NCBI GenBank assembly: GCA_947497905.1
Contig: CANMIH010000012.1
Coordinates: 1 to 64,000 of the forward strand
Source: an uncultured Pelagimonas sp.
GTDB lineage: Bacteria > Pseudomonadota > Alphaproteobacteria > Rhodobacterales > Rhodobacteraceae
Direction of reading: 5' to 3'
Length of the DNA stretch: 64,000 bases
This document shows positions 16,857-26,106 of the stretch, piece after piece (positions within the stretch are counted from its first letter, which is position 1; every line of letters starts with the position of its first letter). Under the pieces are notes generated by a model. The model searched no databases and was not told where the DNA came from. It saw only the letters and a list, made by a program, of their open reading frames with translations. The translations under genes were made by a program, and so were the position numbers.

Positions 16857-17864
16857 ATGGGTCGATTGGCTCTGACTTTATCACTGGGGGTGGCCATGTT
16901 GGCCGCCCTCATCTTGCTGTCCGTGCTCTATGGCTCAACGTCTATTCCCGCTTCAGATGTGGTTGCCGCCATTGCTTCTGGGCTCGGCCTGAGCGGCGCA
17001 GACCCATCTCCTATGGGACGGATAATCTTTGACCTTCGCCTGCCTCGCGCACTTTTTTCAGCGATAATTGGTGCTGGGCTTGGCGTTGTCGGCGTGGTCT
17101 TGCAAACCACCACCCGCAATGATCTAGCGGATCCTTTCCTCTTTGGCTTGTCCTCGGGTGCTGCCGCAGGAGCGGTATTTGTCATTACCGTGACCGGCGA
17201 TGTTTTGGGCATTTGGACCTTGCCATTAGCGGCATTTTTTGGCGGCATGATCGCCTCAGCCGTGGTGCTATTGCTGGTACGACGCCTGCAAACAAGTGCG
17301 CCGGAAAAACTGATCCTTTCTGGCCTTGCCGTCTCTTTTCTTTTTTCCGCAATAACCAATTATCTCATCTTTTCAGGCGACAACCGCGCTGCGCATTCCG
17401 TCATTTTCTGGATGCTTGGCGGGTTAGGATTGTCCCGATGGGAGACATTACCCCTTGTTCTGACAGGCTTTGCGCTGATTTTTGGATTCACGTTTCACCG
17501 TCGCCGTTGGTTGGATGCGCTTTTGGCCGGTGATGTGACCGCCACGAGTCTTGGCGTGCCAGTGCATCGGTTGCGTGTGTTCATTTTCATGGCTTCCGCT
17601 CTTGCCACCGCGGCGTTTGTATCTGTCGCCGGGGTTATCGGATTTGTGGGCTTGATGGTCCCTCATCTTGCGCGCGGATTGGTTGGGCCCTTGCACACAG
17701 CTCTCATTCCTGCCGCAGCCTTGGTTGGGGCAATCTTACTCACGGCATCTGACATTCTCTCGCGTCTGCTTTTGGCACCGCAAGAATTGCCCGTGGGCAT
17801 CATCACAACATCACTCGGAGCACTATTCGTCTTCGCGCTACTTCTGGGGCAGAGCCGAAAATAG
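16857..17864 (+). CDS. FecCD-family ABC permease
   Basis: A 335-residue inner-membrane permease starting at ATG 16857, one base after the preceding stop. It shows the family's ten-span pattern and diagnostic LRLPRALFSAIIGAGLGVVG near residue 62, GLSSGAAAGA near 97 and the ATPase coupling/exit region VIGFVGLMVPHLARGLVGP near 260. Only one permease gene is present, so it presumably acts as a homodimer, as BtuC does. It is the last gene of the riboswitch-controlled unit; a CoA-transferase remnant follows. Confidence 0.92.
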   Translation: MGRLALTLSLGVAMLAALILLSVLYGSTSIPASDVVAAIASGLGLSGADPSPMGRIIFDLRLPRALFSAIIGAGLGVVGVVLQTTTRNDLADPFLFGLSSGAAAGAVFVITVTGDVLGIWTLPLAAFFGGMIASAVVLLLVRRLQTSAPEKLILSGLAVSFLFSAITNYLIFSGDNRAAHSVIFWMLGGLGLSRWETLPLVLTGFALIFGFTFHRRRWLDALLAGDVTATSLGVPVHRLRVFIFMASALATAAFVSVAGVIGFVGLMVPHLARGLVGPLHTALIPAAALVGAILLTASDILSRLLLAPQELPVGIITTSLGALFVFALLLGQSRK

Positions 17865-17889
17865 GTCCGGCTTTCTTGTTTGCGATGAA

Positions 17890-18230
17890 GATGAGTTGAT
17901 GCGAACCACGAAAACTAGCGTGAACATGCCGCTGCACTGGAAACCGATCTCGCCGAAATCCTGAAATCACACACCGCCCATGAGTGGAAAACCCTGCTTT
18001 TCCCGCCGCGTGTCTTCGGTCCTTACCGGAGTGTCTCGAGGCTGAACAGGTCAAGGACCGAACTTGTCTGCATCAGACCAAGGCAGGGGTCACGGTGCCC
18101 ATCTTGCCGTTCCGCATCGACCACACCACCACCCATGCTCCGCAGGGGAGTATCCCAAAATTGGGTGCAGACACGCACTTCATCCTTGCATCGGGCGGGT
18201 TCAATGAGCCTAGACCCGAGTTCCTCGGTA
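17890..18230 (+). pseudogene. Remnant of a CaiB/BaiF (family III) CoA-transferase, C-terminal part
   Basis: This stretch has no intact gene but reads like a broken C-terminus. In one frame from 17919 it gives REHAAALETDLAEILKSHTA then HEWKTLL, the pattern of the family's late helices. The frame then shifts near 18030 and the next frame reads ECLEAEQVKDR, LHQTKAGVTVPILPFRIDHT, HAPQGSIPKLGADTHFIL, which matches the conserved end (proline-rich turn then LGxHTxxIL-like). There is a stop upstream at 17916-17918 and no start. It lies between the ABC permease and the nitrate regulator and is evidently non-functional. Confidence 0.55.
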
Positions 18231-18254
18231 CCAGCATTGGCTGGCAAACCTTCA

Positions 18255-18980
18255 CTACGAACTGTAATCGTCGATCAACCGGTCGGGCTTGGCGAATTGC
18301 TCCAGATCTTTTTGTGATCGGATCGAGACGTTGCGCCCTTTTACCTGCACACCGTATGGGTGCAGGCCCTTGAAGGCCCGGCTCAGGTTCTCTGGTGTCA
18401 TACCCAATATCGACGCCAACCTGCGCTTTTCGTACCCCAGATCAAATGTATCGCCGCCACCAGCATGTCGCTGGCACCGCAAGATATAGTTGGCCAATCG
18501 CTCCAGAGATGTGCGCAGCTTGAGATCTTTTTGGGACTTCACCACGGTACGGTAACACTGGGCCAGCTCTGTCACGATCGCGCGGGCAAAACCGCTATCG
18601 GTGTCAAAAACTTTGCGGACGTCCTGACTAGGGATCAGTGCGATCCGGCTTTTCTCAAGCGTGCGCGCCGACATCAGATAGGGTGCTTCTTTGATCGTCG
18701 CAGCGAGAATAAAGGTTGAGATCGGGCGCACGGTCGCCATGCTGGTTTCGCGATTGTTCCAACTGGAAAACAGCTCAACAGACCCTGACAGCACAACATG
18801 CAAAAAGTCTGATGGGTCTCCCTCGGTGATCAATTCGATCTGCGGTGGAAAATTCTGAACATAAGATCCCCGCATGAGCGTTTGGAAATGTTCATCTGAC
18901 ATCTCCGCAAACAGATGCAGACCCCGGATATCGGGATAGTCAGATTCGGGCATTCCGATGTTCATGAACGTGGCTTCCAA
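18255..18980 (-). CDS. Crp/Fnr-family transcriptional regulator (Dnr/NarR-like)
   Basis: A 241-residue regulator. Residues about 20-130 form a cyclic-nucleotide-like sensor domain; a long dimer helix near 128-155 is followed by a winged helix-turn-helix with KRRLASILGMTPENLSRAFK near 190-210. The N-terminus lacks the four cysteines of an FNR iron-sulfur cluster, so an NO/haem-type (Dnr) or nitrate-type (NarR) mode is more likely than direct oxygen sensing. It is divergent from narK1 and two Fnr-type half-site boxes lie in the gap, one right in front of this gene. It probably activates the nitrate operon and regulates itself. An alternative start is ATG at 18965. Confidence 0.85.
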   Translation of the reverse strand: MEATFMNIGMPESDYPDIRGLHLFAEMSDEHFQTLMRGSYVQNFPPQIELITEGDPSDFLHVVLSGSVELFSSWNNRETSMATVRPISTFILAATIKEAPYLMSARTLEKSRIALIPSQDVRKVFDTDSGFARAIVTELAQCYRTVVKSQKDLKLRTSLERLANYILRCQRHAGGGDTFDLGYEKRRLASILGMTPENLSRAFKGLHPYGVQVKGRNVSIRSQKDLEQFAKPDRLIDDYSS

Positions 18981-18995
18981 CGAGGATTTGGCTAA

Positions 18996-19009
18996 TTGAC
19001 ATTAATCAA
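18996..19009. promoter_or_regulatory. Fnr/Dnr-type box in front of the Crp/Fnr regulator gene
   Basis: TTGACATTAATCAA fits the TTGAY-N4-ATCAA consensus exactly. It is 16-30 bases upstream of the regulator's start, close enough to block or tune its own promoter, so autoregulation is likely. Confidence 0.75.
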
Positions 19010-19131
19010 TTTTGAATGGGGCAAAAGTCAAGGTTTCGTTTGTAAAAAGGCAGTTTCTGAATTGATCTTTAGCCGCATCCGGCATGACATTTTTCCCTAA
19101 GCTATTTATTTAAAACGATAAAAATGGAAAA

Positions 19132-19145
19132 TTGACCCACATCAA
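19132..19145. promoter_or_regulatory. Fnr/Dnr-type box upstream of narK1
   Basis: TTGACCCACATCAA is a second exact TTGAC-N4-ATCAA site, centred about 84 bases before the narK1 ATG. At an activator distance of about 41 bases it would place the transcript start near 19180. It is the likely anaerobic control point of the whole narK-moeA transcript. Confidence 0.78.
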
Positions 19146-19222
19146 GTTTTACAGCGCCACAAAAGCGCAACCCTGTCCCCAGAATTAACGGTTGGCTGAT
19201 CCAACCATACGGAGGGACATTC

Positions 19223-20638
19223 ATGGAATTTGACAATAAGGCCACGGCGCTGTGGTCCAATTTCCTGAACGTGAGGATGCCCCAGATCAGGACGTTCCAT
19301 CTGACATGGTTCGCCTTTTTCTCGTGCTTCTTCGCTTGGTTCGGCATCGCGCCTTTGATGAGCGTGGTGCGGGATGAACTGCAACTGACCAAAGACCAGA
19401 TTGGCTGGGCGATCATCGGGTCAGTATCCATGACAATTTTTGCCCGGCTGTTCATCGGCTGGCTGTGCGACCGCATTGGGCCGCGCAAAGCCTACACTTG
19501 GTTGCTCGTCCTCGGGGCCTTCCCAGTTATGGGGATTGGTCTCTCTTGGAACTTCGAGAGCTTCTTGCTGTTTCGCGTTCTGATCGGCTGTATCGGGGCT
19601 GCTTTTGTCATCACCCAGTACCACACCACCGTAATGTTTGCCCCAAATGTCGTGGGTCAGGCAAATGCGACCTCGGCGGGCTGGGGTAACCTAGGTGGTG
19701 GTGTCACCCAGTTTGTGATGCCATTGCTGTTCTCGGTCTTTGTTGTCGGGTTTGGCTTTTCTGAGGCCATCGGCTGGCGTCTCGCCATGGTGGTCGTTGG
19801 TGTGATCATCTTCTGTATCGGGATCGCCTATTACTTCCTGACCCAGGATGCGCCGGACGGTAACTTCGACAAGTTGCGCGCCGAAGGCCGCATGCCTGAG
19901 AAAAAGAAGGTCACCGGCAACTATCTGAAGGCGCTGAAAGATCCACGTGTCTGGGTGCTGTTTGTCATCTATGGAGCCTGTTTCGGGATTGAACTGACCG
20001 TCAACAACGTCGCTGCTCTTTACTTCATGGATTACTTCGACCTGAGCCTTGTTGCAGCGGGATTTGTGGCAGCTTCCTTTGGCCTGATGAACTTGTTTGC
20101 CCGGACTTTGGGCGGCTTGTTTGGTGACAACTTTGGAGCGCTCTGGGGATTGCGCGGTCGTTCGGTCTGGCTGTTCATCTGCCTGTTCTTCGAAGGCTGT
20201 GCCTTGATGGTCTTCAGCCAGATGCAGGTTCTGTTCCTGGCTCTGCCTGCGCTCATCGTCTTCTCGTTGTTCACACAGATGGCCGAGGGTGCAACCTATT
20301 CGGTGGTTCCCTTCATCAACAAAAAGGCACTGGGCGCGGTGGCTGGTGTTGTTGGCGCTGGAGGTAACGCCGGTGCGGTTTTGGCCGGATTCCTGTTCAA
20401 GAACATGATCGACTGGTCCGAAGCCTTCCTGATCCTCGGCATTATCGTTTCGATCGCATCGTTCCTCGCCTTCTTTGTCCGCTTCTCTGAAGAACAGGAA
20501 GAAGAACAGCGTGAAGCCTTTGCAGTGGCCAACATCGACACCCTGCGCGGCAAAGCCATGAAGGCAAACGAAGCCCTCGCAGAAGGCCTGAAGCTGGTCG
20601 AAGCCTCAAAACAGCACGCGGCTGACAAGCACGCCTGA
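19223..20638 (+). CDS. narK1: Nitrate transporter, NarK1 type (major facilitator)
   Basis: A 471-residue, twelve-span transporter. It carries the two nitrate signature loops of the NNP family, GWGNLGGGVTQFVMP in helix 5 near residue 154 and AGVVGAGGNAGAVLAGF in helix 11 near 374, and conserved arginines in helices 2 and 8 regions. NarK1-type proteins import nitrate with protons to start respiration. ACGGAGGG precedes the ATG. It is the first gene of the nitrate operon, behind an Fnr-type box, and is followed 61 bases later by a NarK2-type gene. In some relatives (Paracoccus) the two are fused in one protein; here they are separate. Confidence 0.92.
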   Translation: MEFDNKATALWSNFLNVRMPQIRTFHLTWFAFFSCFFAWFGIAPLMSVVRDELQLTKDQIGWAIIGSVSMTIFARLFIGWLCDRIGPRKAYTWLLVLGAFPVMGIGLSWNFESFLLFRVLIGCIGAAFVITQYHTTVMFAPNVVGQANATSAGWGNLGGGVTQFVMPLLFSVFVVGFGFSEAIGWRLAMVVVGVIIFCIGIAYYFLTQDAPDGNFDKLRAEGRMPEKKKVTGNYLKALKDPRVWVLFVIYGACFGIELTVNNVAALYFMDYFDLSLVAAGFVAASFGLMNLFARTLGGLFGDNFGALWGLRGRSVWLFICLFFEGCALMVFSQMQVLFLALPALIVFSLFTQMAEGATYSVVPFINKKALGAVAGVVGAGGNAGAVLAGFLFKNMIDWSEAFLILGIIVSIASFLAFFVRFSEEQEEEQREAFAVANIDTLRGKAMKANEALAEGLKLVEASKQHAADKHA

Positions 20639-20648
20639 CCCTTTCAAT

Positions 20649-20670
20649 GGCGGGCGCTTAGGGGCCCGCC
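20649..20670 (+). terminator. Hairpin between narK1 and narK2
   Basis: GGCGGGC pairs with GCCCGCC around an eight-base loop. There is no T tract, so it is more likely an mRNA stabiliser or processing site than a full terminator. Confidence 0.5.
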
Positions 20671-20699
20671 GCCTCAAGACATCTGGAGGACCATCAAAG

Positions 20700-22307
20700 A
20701 TGGGACAAGATCTACGAAACTACACGCCGGAAGACGAAAGTTTCTGGCAATCAGAGGGCAAATCCATTGCGAACCGCAATTTGTGGATTTCCATTCCCTC
20801 GCTGCTCTGCGGCTTTGCAGTCTGGCTTTACTGGGGCATCATCACCGTTCAGATGATCAACCTCGGCTTTGCCTTTGAAAAGTCCGAGCTCTTCACCCTG
20901 GCCGCTATTGCTGGTTTGACCGGCGCAACCCTGCGCATCCCGTCGACTTTCTTTATCCGCATCGCTGGGGGCCGAAACACCATCTTCTTCACCACAGCCC
21001 TGCTGATGATCCCGGCGATTGGCGCAGGCTTTGCCCTTCAGAACCCTGATACCCCACTTTGGCAATTCCAGATCCTGGCCTTCCTGTCGGGCATCGGCGG
21101 CGGCAACTTCTCCAGTTCGATGTCCAACATCTCATTCTTCTTCCCCAAGAAGATGCAGGGCTATTCGCTGGGGATGAATGCAGGGCTCGGCAACTTTGGT
21201 GTAACCACCATGCAGATCCTGATCCCGCTGGTGATGACCTTTGGTCTGTTCGGTGGCGAGCCGATGATCCTCGAGAACACCTCGGGCACTTTGATCGGCA
21301 AAATCCCCGCCGGGTCCGAAACCTATATCCACAACGCGGGCTTTGTTTGGCTGCTGTTCCTTGTGCCTTTGGCCTTTGCCGGCTGGTTCGGCATGAACAA
21401 CATCCGGGATGAACATGTGTCGCCCGACATTCCAAATCCGATTGGCGCCTTCGGCACAATCACCTTCATGCTGGTCATCGGCCTTATCTGCGCGGCCTTC
21501 GGTCTGTGGCTGATGCTTCCGGCGGCGGTGGGTGGCTCGGGTTTCATGGTCTCCAAGTGGATCGTGTTGCCCATCGTCATCGCACTGACCGTTCTTGGTC
21601 TGAAAATGATCCCCGGCCAGGTCGGCCAGAACCTGACCCGCCAGTACAAAATCTTTGGCAACAAACACACCTGGGCCATGACCGTCATCTACACCATGAC
21701 CTTCGGCTCATTCATTGGCTATTCGGCGGCTCTTGCGCTGACCATCAAAGTGGTCTTCGGCTTCAGCCACATCGAAGTTGACGGCGTCATGACTCATGAC
21801 ACCATCAACCCAAATGGCCCCTCCGCTCTAATGTTCGCCTGGATGGGCCCATTCATCGGCGCGCTGATCCGTCCGATCGGCGGGATGATTGCCGACAAGC
21901 TGGGCGGCGCACGCGTAACTCAGTGGATCTCGATTGTGATGGTCGCCAGCGCCCTGGGTGTCGCCTATTTCATCCAGCAGGCCTATTCCTCTGCAACCCC
22001 AGAACAGTACTTCATCCCCTTTCTGGGTCTCTTCCTGATCCTGTTCGCGGCCACCGGCATCGGCAATGGCTCGACCTTCCGGACCATCGCCGTGGCCTTC
22101 AACAAAGAACAGGCCGGACCGGTTCTGGGTTGGACCGCAGCTGTGGCAGCCTACGGCGCCTTCATCATCCCCAAGGTCTTTGGCGAACAGATGAAAGCGG
22201 GCACTCCGGAATACGCCCTCTACGGTTTCGCAGTCTTCTACGCGGTCTGCATCGCCATCAACTGGTGGTTCTACCTGCGCCCCGGCGCCTACATCAAGAA
22301 CCCCTAA
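20700..22307 (+). CDS. narK2: Nitrate/nitrite transporter, NarK2 type (major facilitator)
   Basis: A 535-residue membrane protein with twelve or more spans. GGGNFSSSMSNISFFFPKK near residue 138 and GMNAGLGNFGVT near 158 match the first nitrate signature region of the NarK2 group; GIGNGSTFRTIAVAF near 455 lies in the second. NarK2-type carriers exchange nitrite for nitrate, removing the toxic product of NarGHI. GGAGG lies upstream of the ATG. The order narK1-narK2-narG fits a complete nitrate-in, nitrite-out system. Confidence 0.9.
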   Translation: MGQDLRNYTPEDESFWQSEGKSIANRNLWISIPSLLCGFAVWLYWGIITVQMINLGFAFEKSELFTLAAIAGLTGATLRIPSTFFIRIAGGRNTIFFTTALLMIPAIGAGFALQNPDTPLWQFQILAFLSGIGGGNFSSSMSNISFFFPKKMQGYSLGMNAGLGNFGVTTMQILIPLVMTFGLFGGEPMILENTSGTLIGKIPAGSETYIHNAGFVWLLFLVPLAFAGWFGMNNIRDEHVSPDIPNPIGAFGTITFMLVIGLICAAFGLWLMLPAAVGGSGFMVSKWIVLPIVIALTVLGLKMIPGQVGQNLTRQYKIFGNKHTWAMTVIYTMTFGSFIGYSAALALTIKVVFGFSHIEVDGVMTHDTINPNGPSALMFAWMGPFIGALIRPIGGMIADKLGGARVTQWISIVMVASALGVAYFIQQAYSSATPEQYFIPFLGLFLILFAATGIGNGSTFRTIAVAFNKEQAGPVLGWTAAVAAYGAFIIPKVFGEQMKAGTPEYALYGFAVFYAVCIAINWWFYLRPGAYIKNP

Positions 22308-22321
22308 ATCCCAACCGGATT

Positions 22322-22344
22322 GCCCCGTCCATCCGGGATGGGGC
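22322..22344 (+). terminator. Hairpin between narK2 and narG
   Basis: GCCCCGTCC pairs with GGATGGGGC (one G-T pair) around a five-base loop. No T tract follows, so narG probably stays on the same transcript with some attenuation or altered stability. Confidence 0.5.
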
Positions 22345-22374
22345 AGTACCTCTAGCCAATTTGAGGACCATCAG

Positions 22375-25300
22375 ATGAGCCACCTGCTCGACAGATTGAA
22401 CTTCCTCCAGTCCAACGAACTGGAACAGTTCTCAAACGGTCATGGCCACGTGACCCGTGAAAACCGCGATTGGGAAGACACCTACCGCAACCGCTGGCGT
22501 CACGACAAAATTGTGCGTTCGACCCACGGTGTGAACTGTACAGGTTCGTGTTCCTGGAAGATCTACGTCAAATCCGGCATCGTGACCTGGGAAACCCAAC
22601 AGACCGACTACCCGCGCACACGCCCTGATCTGCCCAACCATGAACCGCGCGGCTGCGCCCGTGGTGCGAGCTATAGCTGGTATCTCTATTCCGCCAACCG
22701 CGTGAAAAATCCGATGGTGCGGGGAAAACTGATGAAGGTCTGGCGCAAGATGCGCGAGACAAAGTCCCCCATCGAGGCCTGGACTGCGCTGCAAGACGAT
22801 CCAATCCTGCGCAGCGCTTATGTCGAGACGCGCGGAAAAGGTGGATTTGTGCGCGCGTCCTGGGACGAGGCCACTGAAATCACCGCAGCGGCCAATGCCT
22901 ATACGGCAAAAACCTATGGTCCTGACCGGGTGTTTGGTTTCTCGCCGATTCCGGCGATGTCGATGATCTCCTACGCCGCGGGCTCGCGCTATCTCAGCCT
23001 GTTGGGTGGGGTCTGCATGTCGTTCTATGACTGGTATTGCGACTTGCCGCCCGCCTCTCCCATGACATGGGGTGAACAGACCGACGTGCCGGAAAGCGCC
23101 GATTGGTACAACGCCGGTTACCTGTTGCTCTGGGGTTCGAACGTGCCTCAGACCCGGACACCGGACGCGCATTTCTATACTGAAGCGCGTTATCGCGGCA
23201 CCAAATCCGCCGTGATCTGCCCAGACTACTCCGAGGCTGCCAAATTTGGTGATGTCTGGCTGAACGCCAAACAGGGCACCGACGCTGCGCTGGCTATGGC
23301 TTTTGGTCACGTGATCCTGCGTGAGTTCCATCTGGATCGCCAAACCGAATATTTCGAGGAGTACACCCGCAAGTATTCTGACTTCCCCATGCTGGTGAAG
23401 CTGGAGGAGAAAGACGGCAAACTGATCCCCGGCCGTTTCCTGCGCGCCGATGATCTGGACGGAAAACTTGGTGAAGAAAACAACCCTGAATGGAAAACTG
23501 TTGCTTGGGACGACGTGTCCGGCGGTCTGGTCGCCCCCAATGGCGCGATTGGCTATCGCTGGGGTGAAGACGGCGAATGGAACCTTGAAGAAAAGGCTTC
23601 TGAGGCAGAAACAAATCTCAAGATGTCCTTCGTCCTAGAGGATGACCATGATCTGGTCACCGGCGTTGACTTCCCCTACTTCGGATCCGGCGCAACACCG
23701 GAATTCACCACCGGCGACAAACGCCCAGATGTTCTGACCCGCAATATTCCCGTCAAAACCATCAAAACCGCTGACGGTGAGGTGCAGGTTGCCACGGTGT
23801 TTGATTTGTTCTGCGCCAATTACGGTCTGGATCGAGGTCTTGGAGGCGATTGGGTCGCCAAAGACTTTGACGAAGACATGCCGGGAACCCCAAAGTGGGC
23901 CGAGAAAATCACCGGAGTGTCCGCAGACAAGATTGTCCATGTGGCGCGTGAGTTCGCTCAGAATGCCGAGAAGACCAAAGGCAAGTCGATGATCATCATC
24001 GGCGCGGCGATGAACCACTGGTACCACATGGACATGAACTATCGCGGCGTGATCAACATGCTCGTGATGTGTGGCTGTGTGGGTCAATCTGGCGGGGGCT
24101 GGGCGCACTATGTGGGGCAGGAGAAACTGCGGCCGCAAACCGGTTGGCAACCTCTGGCCTTTGCATTGGATTGGGGACGCCCCCCACGCCACATGAACTC
24201 GACCAGCGCCTGGTACGCCCACACCGATCAGTGGCGGTATGAAACCCTCAATGCCGATGACATTCTGTCGCCCACCGCGCCAGAAGGCGACTGGGATATC
24301 AACCTGATTGATTACAACATCCGATCAGAACGGATGGGCTGGTTGCCCTCGGCACCGCAGCTGAAAACCAACCCGCTTGAGGTCGCCAAACAGGCAAAGG
24401 CCGCCGGCAAAGAGATCCCCGCTTATGTGGCGGAACAGCTAAAATCCGGCGATCTTGAGATGTCGTGTGAAGATCCCGACACACCCGAAAACTGGCCGCG
24501 CAACCTGTTTGTCTGGCGGTCGAACCTGCTCGGCTCGTCCGGCAAAGGGCACGAATACTTCCTCAAGCATTTGCTCGGCACTGATCATGGTGTTCTTGGC
24601 AAAGATCTCGGGGAAGAAGGCCGCCAGCTACCGAAAGAAGCCAAATGGCACGAAGACGGTCCGCGTGGAAAACTAGATCTCTTGGTCACCATCGACTTTC
24701 GCATGTCGACCACAGCGGTCTACTCGGACATCGTTCTGCCGACGGCCTCCTGGTATGAGAAAAACGATCTCAATACTTCGGATATGCACCCCTTCATCCA
24801 CCCGCTTCAAGCGGCGGTTGATCCGGCGTATGAGAGCAAATCCGACTGGGAAATCTTCAAGGCAATTGCCAAGAAATTCCAGGAGATTGTGCCGGGGTAT
24901 TTGGGTCAGGAAACCGATATTGTCGCGCTGCCTATTCTGCACGACACCCCCGGTGAACTGGCCCAAGATCAGGTGCGCGACTGGAAAAAAGGCGAATGTG
25001 ATCTGATCCCGGGAAAAACCGCGCCGAACTACATCCCGGTCGAACGCGACTATACCGCGATTTACGACCGGTTCACAGCGGTTGGCCCTCTGTTGGACAA
25101 GCTTGGCAATGGTGGCAAAGGCATCAGCTGGAACACCGAACACGAGGTTCAGCACCTGCGCGAGCTGAATGGCGTGCATGAGGATGGCCCAAACAAAGGC
25201 ATGGCTAAAATCGTCACAGATATCGACGCCACCGAGGTTGTGTTGATGCTGGCTCCCGAAACCAACGGTGAAGTTGCCGTCAAAGCCTGGGATTCCCTGT

Positions 25301-26106
25301 CCAAGGCCACCGGTCGCGATCACACCCATCTGGCCCTGCCCAAGGAAGACGAGAAGATCCGCTTCCGTGATATTGCCGCACAGCCACGCAAGATCATCAG
25401 CTCGCCCACATGGTCGGGGCTGGAAAGCGAAAAGGTCTGCTACAATGCGGGGTATACCAACGTGCATGAGCTGATCCCATGGCGCACCCTGACCGGCCGC
25501 CAACAGCTTTATCAGGATCACCTGTGGATGCGCGCCTTTGGTGAAGGGTTCATGAGCTACCGGCCGCCGGTGGACCTGCGTACCATCAATGACGATGTAC
25601 GCGACGACGGCGACAATCTGGTGCTGAACTTCATCACTCCGCACCAGAAATGGGGCATCCACTCGACCTATTCGGACAACCTGCTGATGCTCACGCTGAA
25701 CCGTGGCGGGCCGGTGATCTGGATTTCCGAGAACGATGCACGCCGGGCCGGCATTGCCGACAACGACTGGGTTGAACTGTACAACACCAACGGTGCGTTG
25801 ACCGCACGGGCGGTGGTCAGCCAGCGCATGAAAGACGGCACCACCTTTATGTATCACGCTCAGGAAAAGATCGTGAACACACCGGGGTCGGAAAAAACCG
25901 GCAACCGCGGCGGGATCCACAACTCGGTCACTCGCGCCACGCTGAAACCGACCCATATGATCGGCGGCTACGCGCAACAATCTTACGGCTTCAACTACTA
26001 CGGCACCGTAGGGGCAAACCGTGATGAGTTTGTTGTCGTGCGCAAAATGAAGAAAGTCGACTGGCTCGACGATGAAGCGACCCCCAGCGAGGAGGCAGCA
26101 GAATGA
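22375..26106 (+). CDS. narG: Respiratory nitrate reductase, catalytic alpha subunit
   Basis: A 1243-residue molybdoprotein of normal length. HGVNCTGSCSWKIYVKSG near residue 49 binds the FS0 iron-sulfur cluster (His plus cysteines), and SFYDWYCDLPPASP near 220 supplies the Asp ligand of molybdenum. The remaining sequence follows NarG to the end, with the bis-MGD tunnel motifs such as MNHWYHMDMNYRG near 545. It reduces nitrate to nitrite on the cytoplasmic face, using electrons from NarH. There is no twin-arginine export signal, but the N-terminal region is the usual NarG vestige. The stop overlaps the narH start by four bases. Confidence 0.97.
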   Translation: MSHLLDRLNFLQSNELEQFSNGHGHVTRENRDWEDTYRNRWRHDKIVRSTHGVNCTGSCSWKIYVKSGIVTWETQQTDYPRTRPDLPNHEPRGCARGASYSWYLYSANRVKNPMVRGKLMKVWRKMRETKSPIEAWTALQDDPILRSAYVETRGKGGFVRASWDEATEITAAANAYTAKTYGPDRVFGFSPIPAMSMISYAAGSRYLSLLGGVCMSFYDWYCDLPPASPMTWGEQTDVPESADWYNAGYLLLWGSNVPQTRTPDAHFYTEARYRGTKSAVICPDYSEAAKFGDVWLNAKQGTDAALAMAFGHVILREFHLDRQTEYFEEYTRKYSDFPMLVKLEEKDGKLIPGRFLRADDLDGKLGEENNPEWKTVAWDDVSGGLVAPNGAIGYRWGEDGEWNLEEKASEAETNLKMSFVLEDDHDLVTGVDFPYFGSGATPEFTTGDKRPDVLTRNIPVKTIKTADGEVQVATVFDLFCANYGLDRGLGGDWVAKDFDEDMPGTPKWAEKITGVSADKIVHVAREFAQNAEKTKGKSMIIIGAAMNHWYHMDMNYRGVINMLVMCGCVGQSGGGWAHYVGQEKLRPQTGWQPLAFALDWGRPPRHMNSTSAWYAHTDQWRYETLNADDILSPTAPEGDWDINLIDYNIRSERMGWLPSAPQLKTNPLEVAKQAKAAGKEIPAYVAEQLKSGDLEMSCEDPDTPENWPRNLFVWRSNLLGSSGKGHEYFLKHLLGTDHGVLGKDLGEEGRQLPKEAKWHEDGPRGKLDLLVTIDFRMSTTAVYSDIVLPTASWYEKNDLNTSDMHPFIHPLQAAVDPAYESKSDWEIFKAIAKKFQEIVPGYLGQETDIVALPILHDTPGELAQDQVRDWKKGECDLIPGKTAPNYIPVERDYTAIYDRFTAVGPLLDKLGNGGKGISWNTEHEVQHLRELNGVHEDGPNKGMAKIVTDIDATEVVLMLAPETNGEVAVKAWDSLSKATGRDHTHLALPKEDEKIRFRDIAAQPRKIISSPTWSGLESEKVCYNAGYTNVHELIPWRTLTGRQQLYQDHLWMRAFGEGFMSYRPPVDLRTINDDVRDDGDNLVLNFITPHQKWGIHSTYSDNLLMLTLNRGGPVIWISENDARRAGIADNDWVELYNTNGALTARAVVSQRMKDGTTFMYHAQEKIVNTPGSEKTGNRGGIHNSVTRATLKPTHMIGGYAQQSYGFNYYGTVGANRDEFVVVRKMKKVDWLDDEATPSEEAAE

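Noticed and set aside
18023-18247. 74-codon minus-strand frame in the nar regulator gap
   Set aside because: Antisense to the CoA-transferase remnant, no recognisable domain.
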